Assembly (NCBI RefSeq): GCF_900099815.1
Contig: NZ_FNCW01000004.1
Location: 216,907 to 280,906, forward strand
Source of the DNA: Psychroflexus sediminis
Lineage (GTDB): Bacteria; Bacteroidota; Bacteroidia; Flavobacteriales; Flavobacteriaceae
Direction of reading: 5' to 3'
Length of the DNA stretch: 64,000 bases
Below the pieces are notes generated by a model, which was not told the origin of the DNA, did no database searches, and saw only the letters and a program-made list of their open reading frames with translations. Below are positions 7,482 to 17,378 of this stretch, one piece after another. The first letter of the stretch is position 1. Each line of letters begins with the position of its first letter. The position numbers were made by a program, and so were the translations under genes.

Positions 7482-9842
7482 ATGAAACGAGACCACATTC
7501 TTCAAAAAATCGATTCAGCTTCCCATGTGATTGGCAAAACATGGCCCCTCTACGCTTTCGTGACATCCAATCCGCTGACCGGTTATGAGAATAGACATTT
7601 TAAACAAGCAATTTCGGAAGTAGAGCAACTGGTTGGCGGGCAACTACTCCCTCAGGTTTCTACCTTTATAAATGCCTGGGAACAAGAAGAGATAGACCGG
7701 CTTGAAATCGATGCGCTTTTCAAAAAAAATGGAATAGGACTTTCTCCGGAAGAGAGCCTAGCCCAAATGCAAACCTCATCTCCTGAGTTTAAAAATCCTT
7801 CGCATGAGGTCGATAGACTTGTCATCAAATGGTTGATGGCTTTTATGGATGAAGGTCTTGCAGAATGGAGCATGCCCAATAAAGAAAAAGGATTCTATAA
7901 GGCGTGGAAAACACTGGCTAAGTATGATCAGGAACTCAATTTAAAATCTTCTGTAGCATTCCCCGATGAGAGTGTAGAATTGATAAGTGATTTAGTAAGC
8001 GACTTTTCTGAAGCAGATCAAATTAAGATTTTCGAATATCACCTATCAGCCTTACCAGGCTGGACCGGTTACATCAAGAATAGAGCTGAAACCAATTCGG
8101 AATGGCAAAAGAAATTCAAAATAAGTTTGGAAGATTATCTAGCAGTAAGGCTGTGGATGACTAAACATTTGAATTTCGAAATACGTCCGGGTAAGGCCAT
8201 TGAAAACGGGGAGAGCAAAGAAAGAAACCTCCAATACCTCTGGCTGAAGGCCTGGGAAAAAAGTTGGCAGAATAAATTATCCAAAGAATTGGATCAGATT
8301 TTAAAAATTTCTGAAGCGACCCGTCCATCAGTCAGTGCCAGCGAAACTCCAGATGCGCAACTGGTTTTTTGCATCGATACCCGGTCTGAATTGATAAGAA
8401 GGCATGTCGAATCAAAAGGAAATTATGAAACCTTCGGATATGCTGGTTTTTTTGGAATTGCTATGGACTATGAAAATCTAAGCGATGGCATCATCAAAAA
8501 ATCATGTCCGCCGATTGTAGCTTCGTCTTATAAGGTTTCGGAAGAACCAAAAAAAGAAAAACACTTAGAAGCCGCTCAATATCACAAACGCCAGGAAAAG
8601 GAAAAGTTTACGCATTATTTCTTAAAGCGCATGAAGCATATGCTTCCTTCTGCTTTCGGGTATGTAGAAGGCTCTGGCTTCTTTTACGGAATTTCACTTT
8701 TTCTAAGAACCGTTCTCCCGGAAAAACTTTACAATCCCAGACAAGTAGAAAAACGATCTTTTGAGCGCTATTTCAGTCCACACATACATTCTGTAAGCGA
8801 TACTTCCTCTTCAGATCAAATCAGTCTGGAAGAAAAAACAGCTATCGTGAAATCTGCCTTTGACCTGATGGGATGGAAAAATTTTTCCCCTTTAGTCCTT
8901 TTTGTAGGCCACGGCAGCCACTCTGCCAACAATCCATTTGGGTCCAGTTTAGATTGCGGGGCCTGTGCCGCCAGTCCCGGCAGGCATAATGCCAGAATGC
9001 TAGCCAAACTCGCCAATCTTCCAGAGGTAAAACGAGCTCTCAAAGAACACGACATACTCATACCGGATTCTACATTCTTTATGGGAGCAGAACATAACAC
9101 CACAACAGATGAAATCCTCATTTTCGATTCTGAATTGCCGGAGACTCACAAAGCGCAACTGGCAAACCTGAAAGCAAATCTGCATCAGGCTCAGGGTTCA
9201 GCTACCACGGAACGTCTGGGAAAATCAGAAGACAGCATTAAAGCAGCGCATATAAAAACCAATGACTGGTCTGAAACCAGACCCGAATGGGGACTTGCCA
9301 AAAATGCAGGATTTATCGTCGGCCCCAGATCTTTGTCAAAAAGCATCAACCTGCAAGGAAATTGCTTCCTGCATTCTTACGACTGGGAAATGGACTCGGA
9401 AGGCAAAGCGCTGGAAGGCATCATGCAGGGACCTATGGTAGTGACCCAGTGGATCAATAACCATTACTACTTCTCTTCGGTGGATAACGACAACTACGGC
9501 GGAGGCTCCAAAATCACGCATAACGTCACGGGACGATTTGGCGTTATGCAGGGAAATGGAGGTGACTTAAAAAGAGGATTACCGCTGCAATCTGTCAACG
9601 AAACCGATCAAAAAGCCTATCACCAACCCTTGAGATTATCGGTTTATATTCATGCTCCCTTAGAAAGAATTAACGGTATCTTACAAAAGAACGCGAACCT
9701 TAAATCCCTGCTGGATAACGAATGGATTTATCTCCTGGTCATCGATCCTGGCGATTCTAACACGATCAAGCGATACGAGCAGAATTTTACCTGGAAAGCT
9801 ACTGAAAAAGGAGTTGAAAAGAAATTAGTTGGAATGCAGTAA
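7482..9842 (+). CDS. dabA: DabA, zinc-binding carbonic-anhydrase-like subunit (DUF2309) of the DAB pump
   Basis: A 786-residue DUF2309 protein. The beta-carbonic-anhydrase-like zinc site is complete: C297 and D299 in VFCIDTRSE, H477 in FVGHGSHS and C492 in LDCGACAAS. The 2- and 15-residue spacings equal those described for the Halothiobacillus DabA ligands (C351, D353, H524, C539). DabA hydrates CO2 at the cytoplasmic face, and DabB supplies energy so that bicarbonate accumulates. The start codon lies 4 bases after the dabB stop, indicating tight coupling. In a heterotroph the likely role is to feed carboxylases at ambient CO2. A hairpin follows before the convergent gene. Confidence 0.95.
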   Translation: MKRDHILQKIDSASHVIGKTWPLYAFVTSNPLTGYENRHFKQAISEVEQLVGGQLLPQVSTFINAWEQEEIDRLEIDALFKKNGIGLSPEESLAQMQTSSPEFKNPSHEVDRLVIKWLMAFMDEGLAEWSMPNKEKGFYKAWKTLAKYDQELNLKSSVAFPDESVELISDLVSDFSEADQIKIFEYHLSALPGWTGYIKNRAETNSEWQKKFKISLEDYLAVRLWMTKHLNFEIRPGKAIENGESKERNLQYLWLKAWEKSWQNKLSKELDQILKISEATRPSVSASETPDAQLVFCIDTRSELIRRHVESKGNYETFGYAGFFGIAMDYENLSDGIIKKSCPPIVASSYKVSEEPKKEKHLEAAQYHKRQEKEKFTHYFLKRMKHMLPSAFGYVEGSGFFYGISLFLRTVLPEKLYNPRQVEKRSFERYFSPHIHSVSDTSSSDQISLEEKTAIVKSAFDLMGWKNFSPLVLFVGHGSHSANNPFGSSLDCGACAASPGRHNARMLAKLANLPEVKRALKEHDILIPDSTFFMGAEHNTTTDEILIFDSELPETHKAQLANLKANLHQAQGSATTERLGKSEDSIKAAHIKTNDWSETRPEWGLAKNAGFIVGPRSLSKSINLQGNCFLHSYDWEMDSEGKALEGIMQGPMVVTQWINNHYYFSSVDNDNYGGGSKITHNVTGRFGVMQGNGGDLKRGLPLQSVNETDQKAYHQPLRLSVYIHAPLERINGILQKNANLKSLLDNEWIYLLVIDPGDSNTIKRYEQNFTWKATEKGVEKKLVGMQ

Positions 9843-9899
9843 TCACTTCCCACTTAAAGGCTTCATCCTAAGCCCGTTTTTTATTTTTAGCTATTTATC

Positions 9900-9925
9900 G
9901 GCGGAAATTTTTTAAAGTTTCCGCC
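9900..9925. terminator. Hairpin between convergent dabA and DUF808 genes
   Basis: A perfect inverted repeat GGCGGAAA / TTTCCGCC with a 10-base AT loop lies between two convergent genes. It can serve both strands, although the U-tract on either side is short. Confidence 0.55.
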
Positions 9926-9961
9926 TTTAGAGTTTAACCAAGACTTCGAAAAACCAGGTTC

Positions 9962-10834
9962 CTAGAGAGCAGAAACTTTTTTCCAAAGTTTACTGGCCAG
10001 GTTGATAACGAGTAAAACGATAAACCCCACCACAAGTCCAACTAAAAACTCTGCCAGAAGTGAAGGCAAACCTGCCAGAAGATCGTGGATGAAATGAATA
10101 TTATGTGTGAAAATTCCTCCTGAAACCAATAATAAAGCAATAGTCCCAATGACCGTCAGGCTTTTGATAACTACAGGCAAGGCACTGATTAAAAAGCGAC
10201 CGATTTTATCTGAAAAACTGTTATTTAAGGAGACCAGCTTAGCCCCGAATTCATCCATCCTGACAATAAGCGCAACCAGGCCGTAAACACCTACAGTCGC
10301 AATCAGGGCTATAAGAGATACCGTAAGAATTTGAATAAGTAAGTCGTCTTGATCGGCAATACTCCCCAGAGCTATGATCACGATTTCAACAGAGAGAATA
10401 AAATCAGTAAGAATCGCCGATTTTATCTTTTCTTTTTCCAGACTTAAGATTTGTTGTTTCGAAAGTTTTTGAAACTTTGGAGTTTCATTCTTATTGGAGT
10501 GAGGAACAAAATATTCATAAATCTTTTCGGCGCCCTCGTAAGCAAGGTACAATCCGCCAACGATAAGAATAATACTTATGGCTGAAGGCAAAAAAGCATT
10601 TAATAAAAATGCTAAGGGCAGAATAATCAACTTATTGAGAAATGAGCCTTTGGTAATTTCCCAGATGACAGGCAATTCCCGAGCAGAAATAAATCCTGAA
10701 GCTTTTTCAGCATTCACAGCCAAATCGTCACCCAGCAAGCCTGCTGTTTTCTTTCCAGCGATTTTTCCCATTGCTGCCACATCATCCATCAATGTAGCCA
10801 CATCGTCCAATAGCGCAAAAAATCCTGAAGCCAT
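9962..10834 (-). CDS. DUF808 (YedI-like) inner-membrane protein
   Basis: A 290-residue membrane protein with the unmistakable DUF808 N-terminus (ASGFFALLDDVATLMDDVAAMGKIAGKKTAGLLGDDLAVNAEKASGF), followed by about 6-7 hydrophobic segments and the PHSN cytoplasmic loop near residue 112. The length is close to the family norm of about 300. Escherichia coli YedI is the best-known relative; the function is unknown. The gene stands alone between the dab terminator and an Fpg-like gene in the same orientation 230 bases away. Confidence 0.88.
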   Translation of the reverse strand: MASGFFALLDDVATLMDDVAAMGKIAGKKTAGLLGDDLAVNAEKASGFISARELPVIWEITKGSFLNKLIILPLAFLLNAFLPSAISIILIVGGLYLAYEGAEKIYEYFVPHSNKNETPKFQKLSKQQILSLEKEKIKSAILTDFILSVEIVIIALGSIADQDDLLIQILTVSLIALIATVGVYGLVALIVRMDEFGAKLVSLNNSFSDKIGRFLISALPVVIKSLTVIGTIALLLVSGGIFTHNIHFIHDLLAGLPSLLAEFLVGLVVGFIVLLVINLASKLWKKVSAL

Positions 10835-11065
10835 ACCTGAGTTTTAATATTGAAACAGCAAGATAAGGCTTCCTGCAAAACTTGATTAATCAGGTTATCA
10901 CAAAAATTACTTCTGATGAAACCCCTTTTATAGGACCAGTCTTATCATAATCTACCTGCATCGATATCTGAGCTATACCAGTTAAGACTACCGAAAACAC
11001 ATTTAAGCGGCGAGGAACTGAACATCTAAGCAAAACTTTTATTTCGAAACCAGGGATCTTCTAGC

Positions 11066-11848
11066 CTAGAGCTCCTGCCATTGGGGAGAGAAGTAGGTGG
11101 TCCTCCCTCCTACTTTTATTTTTTTGATGTCGGCTCCGGTATGAAAACAGGTCGCTCCTTCTTTTCTAAAGTGCATCAGGAAATGTTCCGGAAAGTCGCT
11201 GTAATGGGCGTCGTTTTCAATGGCCACTTCAATCACGGTTTTCATGCAATCGAATACACGCTCTATATCTTCAGGAGTCAAATCTTCCACTTTTTTGGTA
11301 GGATGCATTTTGGCCTGGTATAATATTTCATCAGCCATCCAGTTGCCTACACCAGCTGCCACGCTTTGATCCATCAGAATCTTTTTGATATCGGTCTTCC
11401 GGTTTTCCAGAGAGTCTTTAAAATCGTCGAGCTTCAGATTTCTGGCATCATCGCTTAGATTGTGTTCTGCTTTAAATTCTGCGACAGAACTGGTGAGGTC
11501 CCACCAGCCAAACTTGCGTTTGTTCTCAAAGGCAAAATGAAAGCCATTTTCAAAAGTTAACTGAATGTGAGCATATTGGGGACGATCATCTTCACTCTTA
11601 TAATAATTTGGCCTGCCTGTCATTCCAAAGTGTATGACTAGAATTTTTTCACCTGTAGTCTCCACAAACAAATATTTGCCAATGCGTTGTGTTGCTTTAA
11701 ATTCTTGATTGATCAGGTGTGAGTCAAAATCAGATTTGGATTGCTTCAGCAATCTTTGGTCCCGGCAATCCATCGCTGTGATGCGCTGATGGAGAGCGGT
11801 GCTGTCTATATAAATTTTATAATTCTCTACTTCTGGTAGTTCGGGCAT
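11066..11848 (-). CDS. Fpg/Nei-family DNA glycosylase with a zincless finger
   Basis: A 260-residue base-excision repair enzyme. The N-terminus MPELPEVE gives the catalytic Pro2 and Glu3, GKYLFVE carries the beta-hairpin Lys, and NWMADEILYQAKMHP is the H2TH helix. The C-terminal finger reads CFHTG...VGGRTTYFSPQW. Only the first of the four zinc Cys remains; the others are T, S and W. The finger should therefore fold without metal, like the zincless fingers of NEIL1 and some bacterial or plant homologues. It should excise oxidised bases and nick by beta/delta elimination. Substrate preference (8-oxoG or pyrimidine lesions) cannot be read. Its start is the usual MPEL ATG. Confidence 0.87.
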   Translation of the reverse strand: MPELPEVENYKIYIDSTALHQRITAMDCRDQRLLKQSKSDFDSHLINQEFKATQRIGKYLFVETTGEKILVIHFGMTGRPNYYKSEDDRPQYAHIQLTFENGFHFAFENKRKFGWWDLTSSVAEFKAEHNLSDDARNLKLDDFKDSLENRKTDIKKILMDQSVAAGVGNWMADEILYQAKMHPTKKVEDLTPEDIERVFDCMKTVIEVAIENDAHYSDFPEHFLMHFRKEGATCFHTGADIKKIKVGGRTTYFSPQWQEL

Positions 11849-11968
11849 ACTCTTTTATTTAAAGTTATAAAAAAACTGAACTAATGTCCCTATTAACTTT
11901 TATGAAAATGAGTAAAACCAAAAAATATTTTGAAAAGCTTAGCAGATGTGCAAAACCTCACCAAAAAA

Positions 11969-11994
11969 AGAAGGCTGCTAAAAAGCAGCCTTCT
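11969..11994 (-). terminator. Terminator of the LruC-like lipoprotein gene
   Basis: A perfect 11-bp stem AGAAGGCTGCT / AGCAGCCTTCT with a 4-base loop. On the minus strand it is followed by a run of T residues (the A-tract at 11963-11969). It lies 60 bases after the stop of the minus-strand gene. Confidence 0.85.
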
Positions 11995-12054
11995 ATATTC
12001 CCTTGAAGAGACTTTTCTATAAGCCTCGACTAGTCTATCGTAATAGACTAATTC

Positions 12055-13569
12055 TTAAGGACAGTTCTCATACAAGTCTTGTAAATTAGATGTAGGAACG
12101 AAGTTGGTTTGGAAATTATTACCATAAACGGTTCTAATGTCTGTACCTTCTTGCACCCATTTCCAGTCCTGATCGGTAATTAACCCATTAGGATACTGCT
12201 GTCCATCTTTTGTAAATGTTGATGTAGGGAAAAGATTTCCTACCGTCAAATTATAATTCGGACCGCCATTTATTTCAAGATTGGCATCGAATGGATTTAA
12301 CAGATAAAAAACGAAATCTGAAGGTGCACTTTCAATAGTAATGGTTTTCATAATACCAGAACCAACAACTCCACCACAAACAGAATTTACAAAATTTCCA
12401 TTTGGATTAAATGCCTGGTTTGTACTTGGGTAAATTTCTACCATTGTGTTACCAGATACTTCTTGAATATCTGTAGCATCACCTGATATTACATAACCTG
12501 TACCAGGTAACCACATTTTAAAAGCATGGCTATAGCCACCACCTCTTGCCACTGGCTCAAACGTAAAGTTTAAGTTACCGGTAGCGATATCCGTAGAACT
12601 CGTTGTTCTTACAATAAAGTCATTGTAATCGCAATCGTTAGCACCTCCGTCATCATTGAGATCCTCCCAGGCCACATTGTAAGTGTTACTGAATACATCA
12701 AAATCTCCGTCACAATTCTCGTTAAGGTGAAGGTAGCCTTTTTCATCATTGATCATATCAACTCTATCCAAGGAGATTGTACCTTCAAACAAGACATCGT
12801 TTACATATAATTTTATGAAAACAGACTGCTCCGCCGTAGATATGCTAGGATCGTAAGGTAATTTTAAACATAGAAGTTCGTTAGATTCAACTTCACTACC
12901 ATAATCCCCATCAGCTGAACTGCTCCAGATTAAGTCTGCCTCAGAAGTTTCGTTTTCATTTGGATAAACAAATGCTTCTAAAGTAGCTACTTCGTGTCCT
13001 TCATCAGGCTTACAGAAGTTAGTGAATATACATAGATTCTTGGTTTCTTTTAAGTCAATATTCCAAAATACAAAACCAAATTGAGGCGGTGTGAATTCTT
13101 CAACACAAAGCACTTCAATGTCGTATTCAATTTTTCTGTAATTTTCTACCGTTACACTGAAAGGTAAAGGCTGATTTACAAACTGCTCGAACTCGCTGCC
13201 TACCATAGGTGTAGCATAAAGCGGGTTATCATCTGCGTCATAAAGTTGACAGCTGGTGACTTCATAATTACCCGGAGGAAGTTCTATAAGGTCCGTTTTG
13301 AAGTCATCTCCCCATGTATTTAGATCGATGGTATAGCTGTTTCCAGCCATTTCAACTACAGCATAAGAAGCAAAAGCCAAATCACAGGATTCACCGTTCT
13401 TTTCGAGACCCTTAGCTCCAGTCTTGGCAGTGCTTACCCGATCCCCTGAAAATATAAATTCTACTCCGCTTGCTTCTTCCGGAACAGCTGCTTCATCCTG
13501 ACAGGAATACATGAACATCATAGCTGTACAAGCCATGAATAAATTAAATGTTCTAAATAAATTTTTCAT
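12055..13569 (-). CDS. Secreted lipoprotein with LruC/DUF4842-like domain
   Basis: A 504-residue lipoprotein with lipobox near YSCQ (Cys about 23). The N-terminal half is a beta-rich region with paired Cys. The C-terminal half begins with NVAWEDLNDDGGANDCDYNDFIVRT, the acidic 'EDL...D.D.ND.vv' signature of LruC domains and DUF4842, probably a Ca-binding beta-sandwich. It continues with GGGYSHAFKMWLPG, which matches the downstream 'ga.y.hgF.i.lp' block. The family is found in Leptospira and many Bacteroidota, and the function is surface-related but undefined. It has its own terminator and a long AT-rich upstream region, so it is a single-gene unit. Confidence 0.8.
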   Translation of the reverse strand: MKNLFRTFNLFMACTAMMFMYSCQDEAAVPEEASGVEFIFSGDRVSTAKTGAKGLEKNGESCDLAFASYAVVEMAGNSYTIDLNTWGDDFKTDLIELPPGNYEVTSCQLYDADDNPLYATPMVGSEFEQFVNQPLPFSVTVENYRKIEYDIEVLCVEEFTPPQFGFVFWNIDLKETKNLCIFTNFCKPDEGHEVATLEAFVYPNENETSEADLIWSSSADGDYGSEVESNELLCLKLPYDPSISTAEQSVFIKLYVNDVLFEGTISLDRVDMINDEKGYLHLNENCDGDFDVFSNTYNVAWEDLNDDGGANDCDYNDFIVRTTSSTDIATGNLNFTFEPVARGGGYSHAFKMWLPGTGYVISGDATDIQEVSGNTMVEIYPSTNQAFNPNGNFVNSVCGGVVGSGIMKTITIESAPSDFVFYLLNPFDANLEINGGPNYNLTVGNLFPTSTFTKDGQQYPNGLITDQDWKWVQEGTDIRTVYGNNFQTNFVPTSNLQDLYENCP

Positions 13570-14577
13570 AATTCTAATATTTTTTAGTTTTTAAAGTTTT
13601 AAAGTTTTGAGTTAATAGTTCTAACACTAGATAATCTCACGGGTGATCTGATAAATGGTTTCATAATCTTTTTAGTTTTGTTTGTAGTTTTATTTACCAT
13701 AAAATTAAGATTTAACTCAGATTTATGCCAATATTTTAACACTAAAAAAGCTTTTTTAGACTTATCCACACTATGTTAAAATGCTGTATTCTAGATGTAT
13801 ACTGGTTTCATCGATGAAACCTATAGTAACTTATATGTAATTAGCGCAATAATTATTGTTAATAAAAACACAAATAAATTGCTTTCATTTTTTTAATAGT
13901 GATATTTAGTTAAAATTTTAACTTGAATTAACTGAATTTGAGACACTTAAAACTCAAAAATCTTGGATTTCTAAAGTCTTCTTAAGCCGAATTTGCATAA
14001 ACTCACTATTATGCATAACAATAAACTGCTTAAAGCAGAACCTATACTTTAAGAATCAGTTGAGAAAGATGACTTAGCTGAAGGCAATTTGGAAGCCTGA
14101 GACATTCATATAGATACGAATGAGTTTATAAGCTATGAGCACTAAGCAGCATCAGTCTTTGAATTTTAAACATTGGGTGTTATATCTTTTTATGGACAAA
14201 AGAAAAGATCAGGATGATAATCAAAAGTATCAATTCGATTCAGTCAAAAAATTTACAGCCCAACCTGACAGTGAGGGAATAAAAAGAATTAAAAGCTGTT
14301 CAAATAAAGTAAAGCGATATTTTAATGCTCGCAGATTATTCTTTATACCAAAACCGCTTTTAACATGTGCTGCAGATGATTATCTTTTCTCACTGACCTA
14401 TTATAATAACCTCCTCTGCCATTTGAACTTTACAACTTAAACACATTTGCTGTCATAAAACTAAAAATAAAATACAGAGTTTTTAAATGTTTTTGGGTTT
14501 GAAATAAAAACTAAACCCTGAATTTTCCAAGTAAATCTTATATTCGGTGCAAACTTATTTCTTTTAGCCCTTGTACC
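13570..14577. other. 1-kb AT-rich intergenic region, no convincing gene
   Basis: Very AT-rich DNA between a divergent lipoprotein gene and a metalloprotease gene. The only ORF of size (14135-14440, 101 codons) has atypical composition and no leader and is probably chance. A perfect 18-bp palindrome, GGTTTCATCGATGAAACC, lies at 13804-13821 and could be an operator. Confidence 0.6.
14539..14546 (+). promoter_or_regulatory. Candidate -7 promoter element (TATATTCG)
   Basis: TATATTCG differs by one base from the Bacteroidota sigma consensus TAnnTTTG and lies 31 bases before the metalloprotease start. The surrounding block TTATATTCGGTGCAAA recurs before the MgtC gene at 23451. No -33 TTG at the expected spacing is seen. 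Confidence 0.35.
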
Positions 14578-16986
14578 ATGAAAAGACTTATTGGAATTAC
14601 CTTTTTATTCATCACCACCATAGCAGGTGCACAAACTTTCGACACTTTAAAAGACAAAGAAATGCTCACTAAAGAAGAGGGTTTTTTTGATTTTTGGTAT
14701 TCCCAGGAAGAGGATAAAATTTACCTGCAGGTAGACCGGCTTGACCAGGAGTTTATCTATGTGAATTCACTGACCAGTGGTCTGGGCTCCAACGATATTG
14801 GTTTGGACCGCGGTAAGCTGGGCAAGACCGCCATCGTCAAGTTTCAGCGTGCGGGAAATAAGCTGTTACTGATGCAGCCCAATCAGGATTATAGAGCCAA
14901 TACCGACAATGCGCTGGAACGTCGAAGCGTCGAACAGGCTTTTGCCAAATCGGTGTTGTTTGGTTTTGAAATCATAGACGAAAGCGAAAAGGCATTCCTG
15001 ATCGACTTTACGCCCTTTATGATGCGAGATGCTTACGGAATTTCTAAACAATTAAAGCAACAAAAACAAGGCACTTATAAAGTAGACCAAAGCAAAAGCG
15101 CCTTGGCGATGCAACGGACCAAAACCTTTCCAAAAAACACAGAATTTGAAGCCCTGCTCACTTTTACCGGTGATGCTGAAGGCAGAAACATCCGCTCGGT
15201 TGCTCCAGATGCTTCCAACCTGACAGTCACCCAACACCACAGCTTCGTGCAGCTGCCCGATGATGGGTATCAAAAACGCGAATTTGATACTCGAAGCGGA
15301 GCCAATTTTATTTCCTATCAGGATTATGCAACTCCCATCTTTGAGCCCTTGACCAAACGCTACATCATACGGCATCGCCTGGAAAAAAAGAACCCTAAAG
15401 CCAAAGTTAGCGAAGCCAAAGAGCCAATTATTTATTACTTAGACCCGGGAACTCCGGAGCCTGTCAGATCCGCTCTGCTGGAAGGTGCCCGGTGGTGGGA
15501 CCAGGCCTTTGAAGCCATAGGGTATAGGAATGCTTTCCAGGTGAAGATGCTTCCTGCCGAGGCCGATCCCATGGATTTGAGGTATAACATGATTCAGTGG
15601 GTACACCGTTCCACTCGCGGCTGGAGTTATGGCGCGAGTGTAGTGGATCCACGAACCGGTGAAATTTTGAAAGGCCACGTGAGTTTAGGAAGCCTCAGGA
15701 TTCGCCAGGATTTCATGATCGCCCAGGCCTTGATGAACCGCCCTTTTGCCACTTCAGATGACAATTACGAACCCATGCTGGACATGGCTTTGGCCAGAAT
15801 TCGTCAGCTGTCTGCTCACGAAGTCGGGCATACCCTTGGTTTTGCCCATAACTTTGCAGCCAGCACCAATGCAGATGCCAGCGTGATGGATTACCCCCAC
15901 CCCAATTTAAAACTGGAACAAAATCAAATCGACTTCTCCGAAGCCTATGATACGGACATTGGTCCATGGGACAAAGTGACTGTGGCTTACAGTTACGGCG
16001 AGAGCAATACTGAACAGACCGAAAAAGAATACCTGAATTCTGTTTTAAAACAGGCCCAAGATGCGGGTTTACAATTTATCAGCGATGCCGATGCACGTCC
16101 TCAGGGAGGAGCGCATGCTTACGCCCATTTGTGGGATAATGCAAAAAACGCTTCTGAAGAATTAAACCGTATTTTGGAACTTCGTCAAAAAGCCATTTCC
16201 AATTTCTCTGAAGACAATATCAAGACAGGAGAAGCCTATTCAGTTTTAGAAGATGTGTTTGTGCCTTTGTATTTTTTCCATCGCTATCAAACCGAAGCCA
16301 GTGTCAAACTCATAGGCGGCTTAAATTACAACTACGCCACCAAGGGAAGTGACTTAAAGCCTGTAGAGATGATTCCAAGACTAGAACAGGAGAAAGCCCT
16401 GAGTACCGTTCTCAGAACTCTTCACGCTGAAACTTTGGCGATTCCAAAGCCTATTCTAGACCTGTTCCCTCCGCGAGCTTTTGGTTATGCCAGAAGCCGC
16501 GAATCTTTCAAAAGCAATACAGGTGTCAGTTTTGATGCCCTTGGCGCTGCCGCTACTGCAAGTGATATGAGCTTAGGCTTATTGCTACATCCAGAGCGGG
16601 CCAACCGGTTGATACAACAGAACGCTCTGGAGGATTCCAGTGTAAGCCTGGAACAAGTCCTGCGAGAGTTGGTGGAACACACATTCGAAAAAAAACACAA
16701 ATCTGATTACCTGAATGAAGTCCAGAACAGCATTAATTTCAATGTATTAAAACATGTGATGAATCTTTCAGCTAGCAAAAGAAGTATTCCGCAAGTCAAA
16801 GCTCTGGCCAACGAAACCTTAGGTGAGTTGAAAAACAGCTTCAGTAAAACTGATTCCGAGGTTTCAAAAGAAATGACTTACCGCATTGAAAAATTTATGG
16901 AAGACCCCGAAGAGTTTAAGGTGATTCCTTCACCAGCAATCCCGGATGGAAGCCCCATTGGAAGTTTTCAGTGTTTGAATGAATAA
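14578..16986 (+). CDS. Secreted zinc metalloprotease (DUF5117/DUF4953-type)
   Basis: An 802-residue exported enzyme with a Sec signal ending at AGAQ (about residue 19). The catalytic motif is SAHEVGHTLGFAHNFAAS: H414, E415 and H418, with the third ligand H424 in the HExxHxxGFxH arrangement of gluzincin/metzincin-like Bacteroidota proteases. The N-terminal part (WYSQEEDKIYLQVDRLDQEFIYVNSLTSGLG) matches DUF5118/5117, and the last 300 residues are the long C-terminal helical region usual in this family. It should act in the periplasm or outside the cell. A single-gene unit; its AT-poorer codon use resembles other long exported genes here. Confidence 0.9.
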   Translation: MKRLIGITFLFITTIAGAQTFDTLKDKEMLTKEEGFFDFWYSQEEDKIYLQVDRLDQEFIYVNSLTSGLGSNDIGLDRGKLGKTAIVKFQRAGNKLLLMQPNQDYRANTDNALERRSVEQAFAKSVLFGFEIIDESEKAFLIDFTPFMMRDAYGISKQLKQQKQGTYKVDQSKSALAMQRTKTFPKNTEFEALLTFTGDAEGRNIRSVAPDASNLTVTQHHSFVQLPDDGYQKREFDTRSGANFISYQDYATPIFEPLTKRYIIRHRLEKKNPKAKVSEAKEPIIYYLDPGTPEPVRSALLEGARWWDQAFEAIGYRNAFQVKMLPAEADPMDLRYNMIQWVHRSTRGWSYGASVVDPRTGEILKGHVSLGSLRIRQDFMIAQALMNRPFATSDDNYEPMLDMALARIRQLSAHEVGHTLGFAHNFAASTNADASVMDYPHPNLKLEQNQIDFSEAYDTDIGPWDKVTVAYSYGESNTEQTEKEYLNSVLKQAQDAGLQFISDADARPQGGAHAYAHLWDNAKNASEELNRILELRQKAISNFSEDNIKTGEAYSVLEDVFVPLYFFHRYQTEASVKLIGGLNYNYATKGSDLKPVEMIPRLEQEKALSTVLRTLHAETLAIPKPILDLFPPRAFGYARSRESFKSNTGVSFDALGAAATASDMSLGLLLHPERANRLIQQNALEDSSVSLEQVLRELVEHTFEKKHKSDYLNEVQNSINFNVLKHVMNLSASKRSIPQVKALANETLGELKNSFSKTDSEVSKEMTYRIEKFMEDPEEFKVIPSPAIPDGSPIGSFQCLNE

Positions 16987-17378
16987 ACCTTGAATTTATT
17001 TTCATCCCCTGAATGCCTTATGAGACCTTGTTAAAACTATAGCGGTAGCTGTATATCGGGCTGAGACCAGAATTTGCTGAATTTGTAAGAGAACAGCAAA
17101 AGCCACACAGAATTCATAAGGATAAATGTAGCGATACGCTTTTGTGAAATTTGTTTCATCTCAGGAATTATCACTGCCTCAATATTTTTAGGAAATAAGT
17201 TTTAAAAATTTCAGATTTTAACATATTTAAAGAAAAGGCCTTAATTCTTTGCAAATCAGGCATCTCCACTTTAAATACAAGAGTTTTCTTAAACTGAATT
17301 AAAAAATGAATACAGAATTAATTTGGCCAGTATTGATAAATTGCTACTTTTATCTTAATACTAACTTAAATTTATTTT
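16987..17378. other. Intergenic region upstream of the subtilase gene
   Basis: About 390 AT-rich bases without a plausible ORF. It holds a promoter candidate close to its right end, annotated separately. Confidence 0.7.
17323..17352 (+). promoter_or_regulatory. Bacteroidota-type promoter of the subtilase gene
   Basis: TTG at 17323-17325 is separated by exactly 19 bases from TACTTTTA at 17345-17352. This matches the Bacteroidota pattern TTG-N19-TAnnTTTG with one mismatch. It lies 27 bases before the ATG. Confidence 0.6.

Noticed and set aside
14135..14440. 101-codon ORF in the region between the LruC-like and metalloprotease genes
   Set aside because: No leader, no domain, odd amino acid use and isolated in AT-rich DNA; probably chance.
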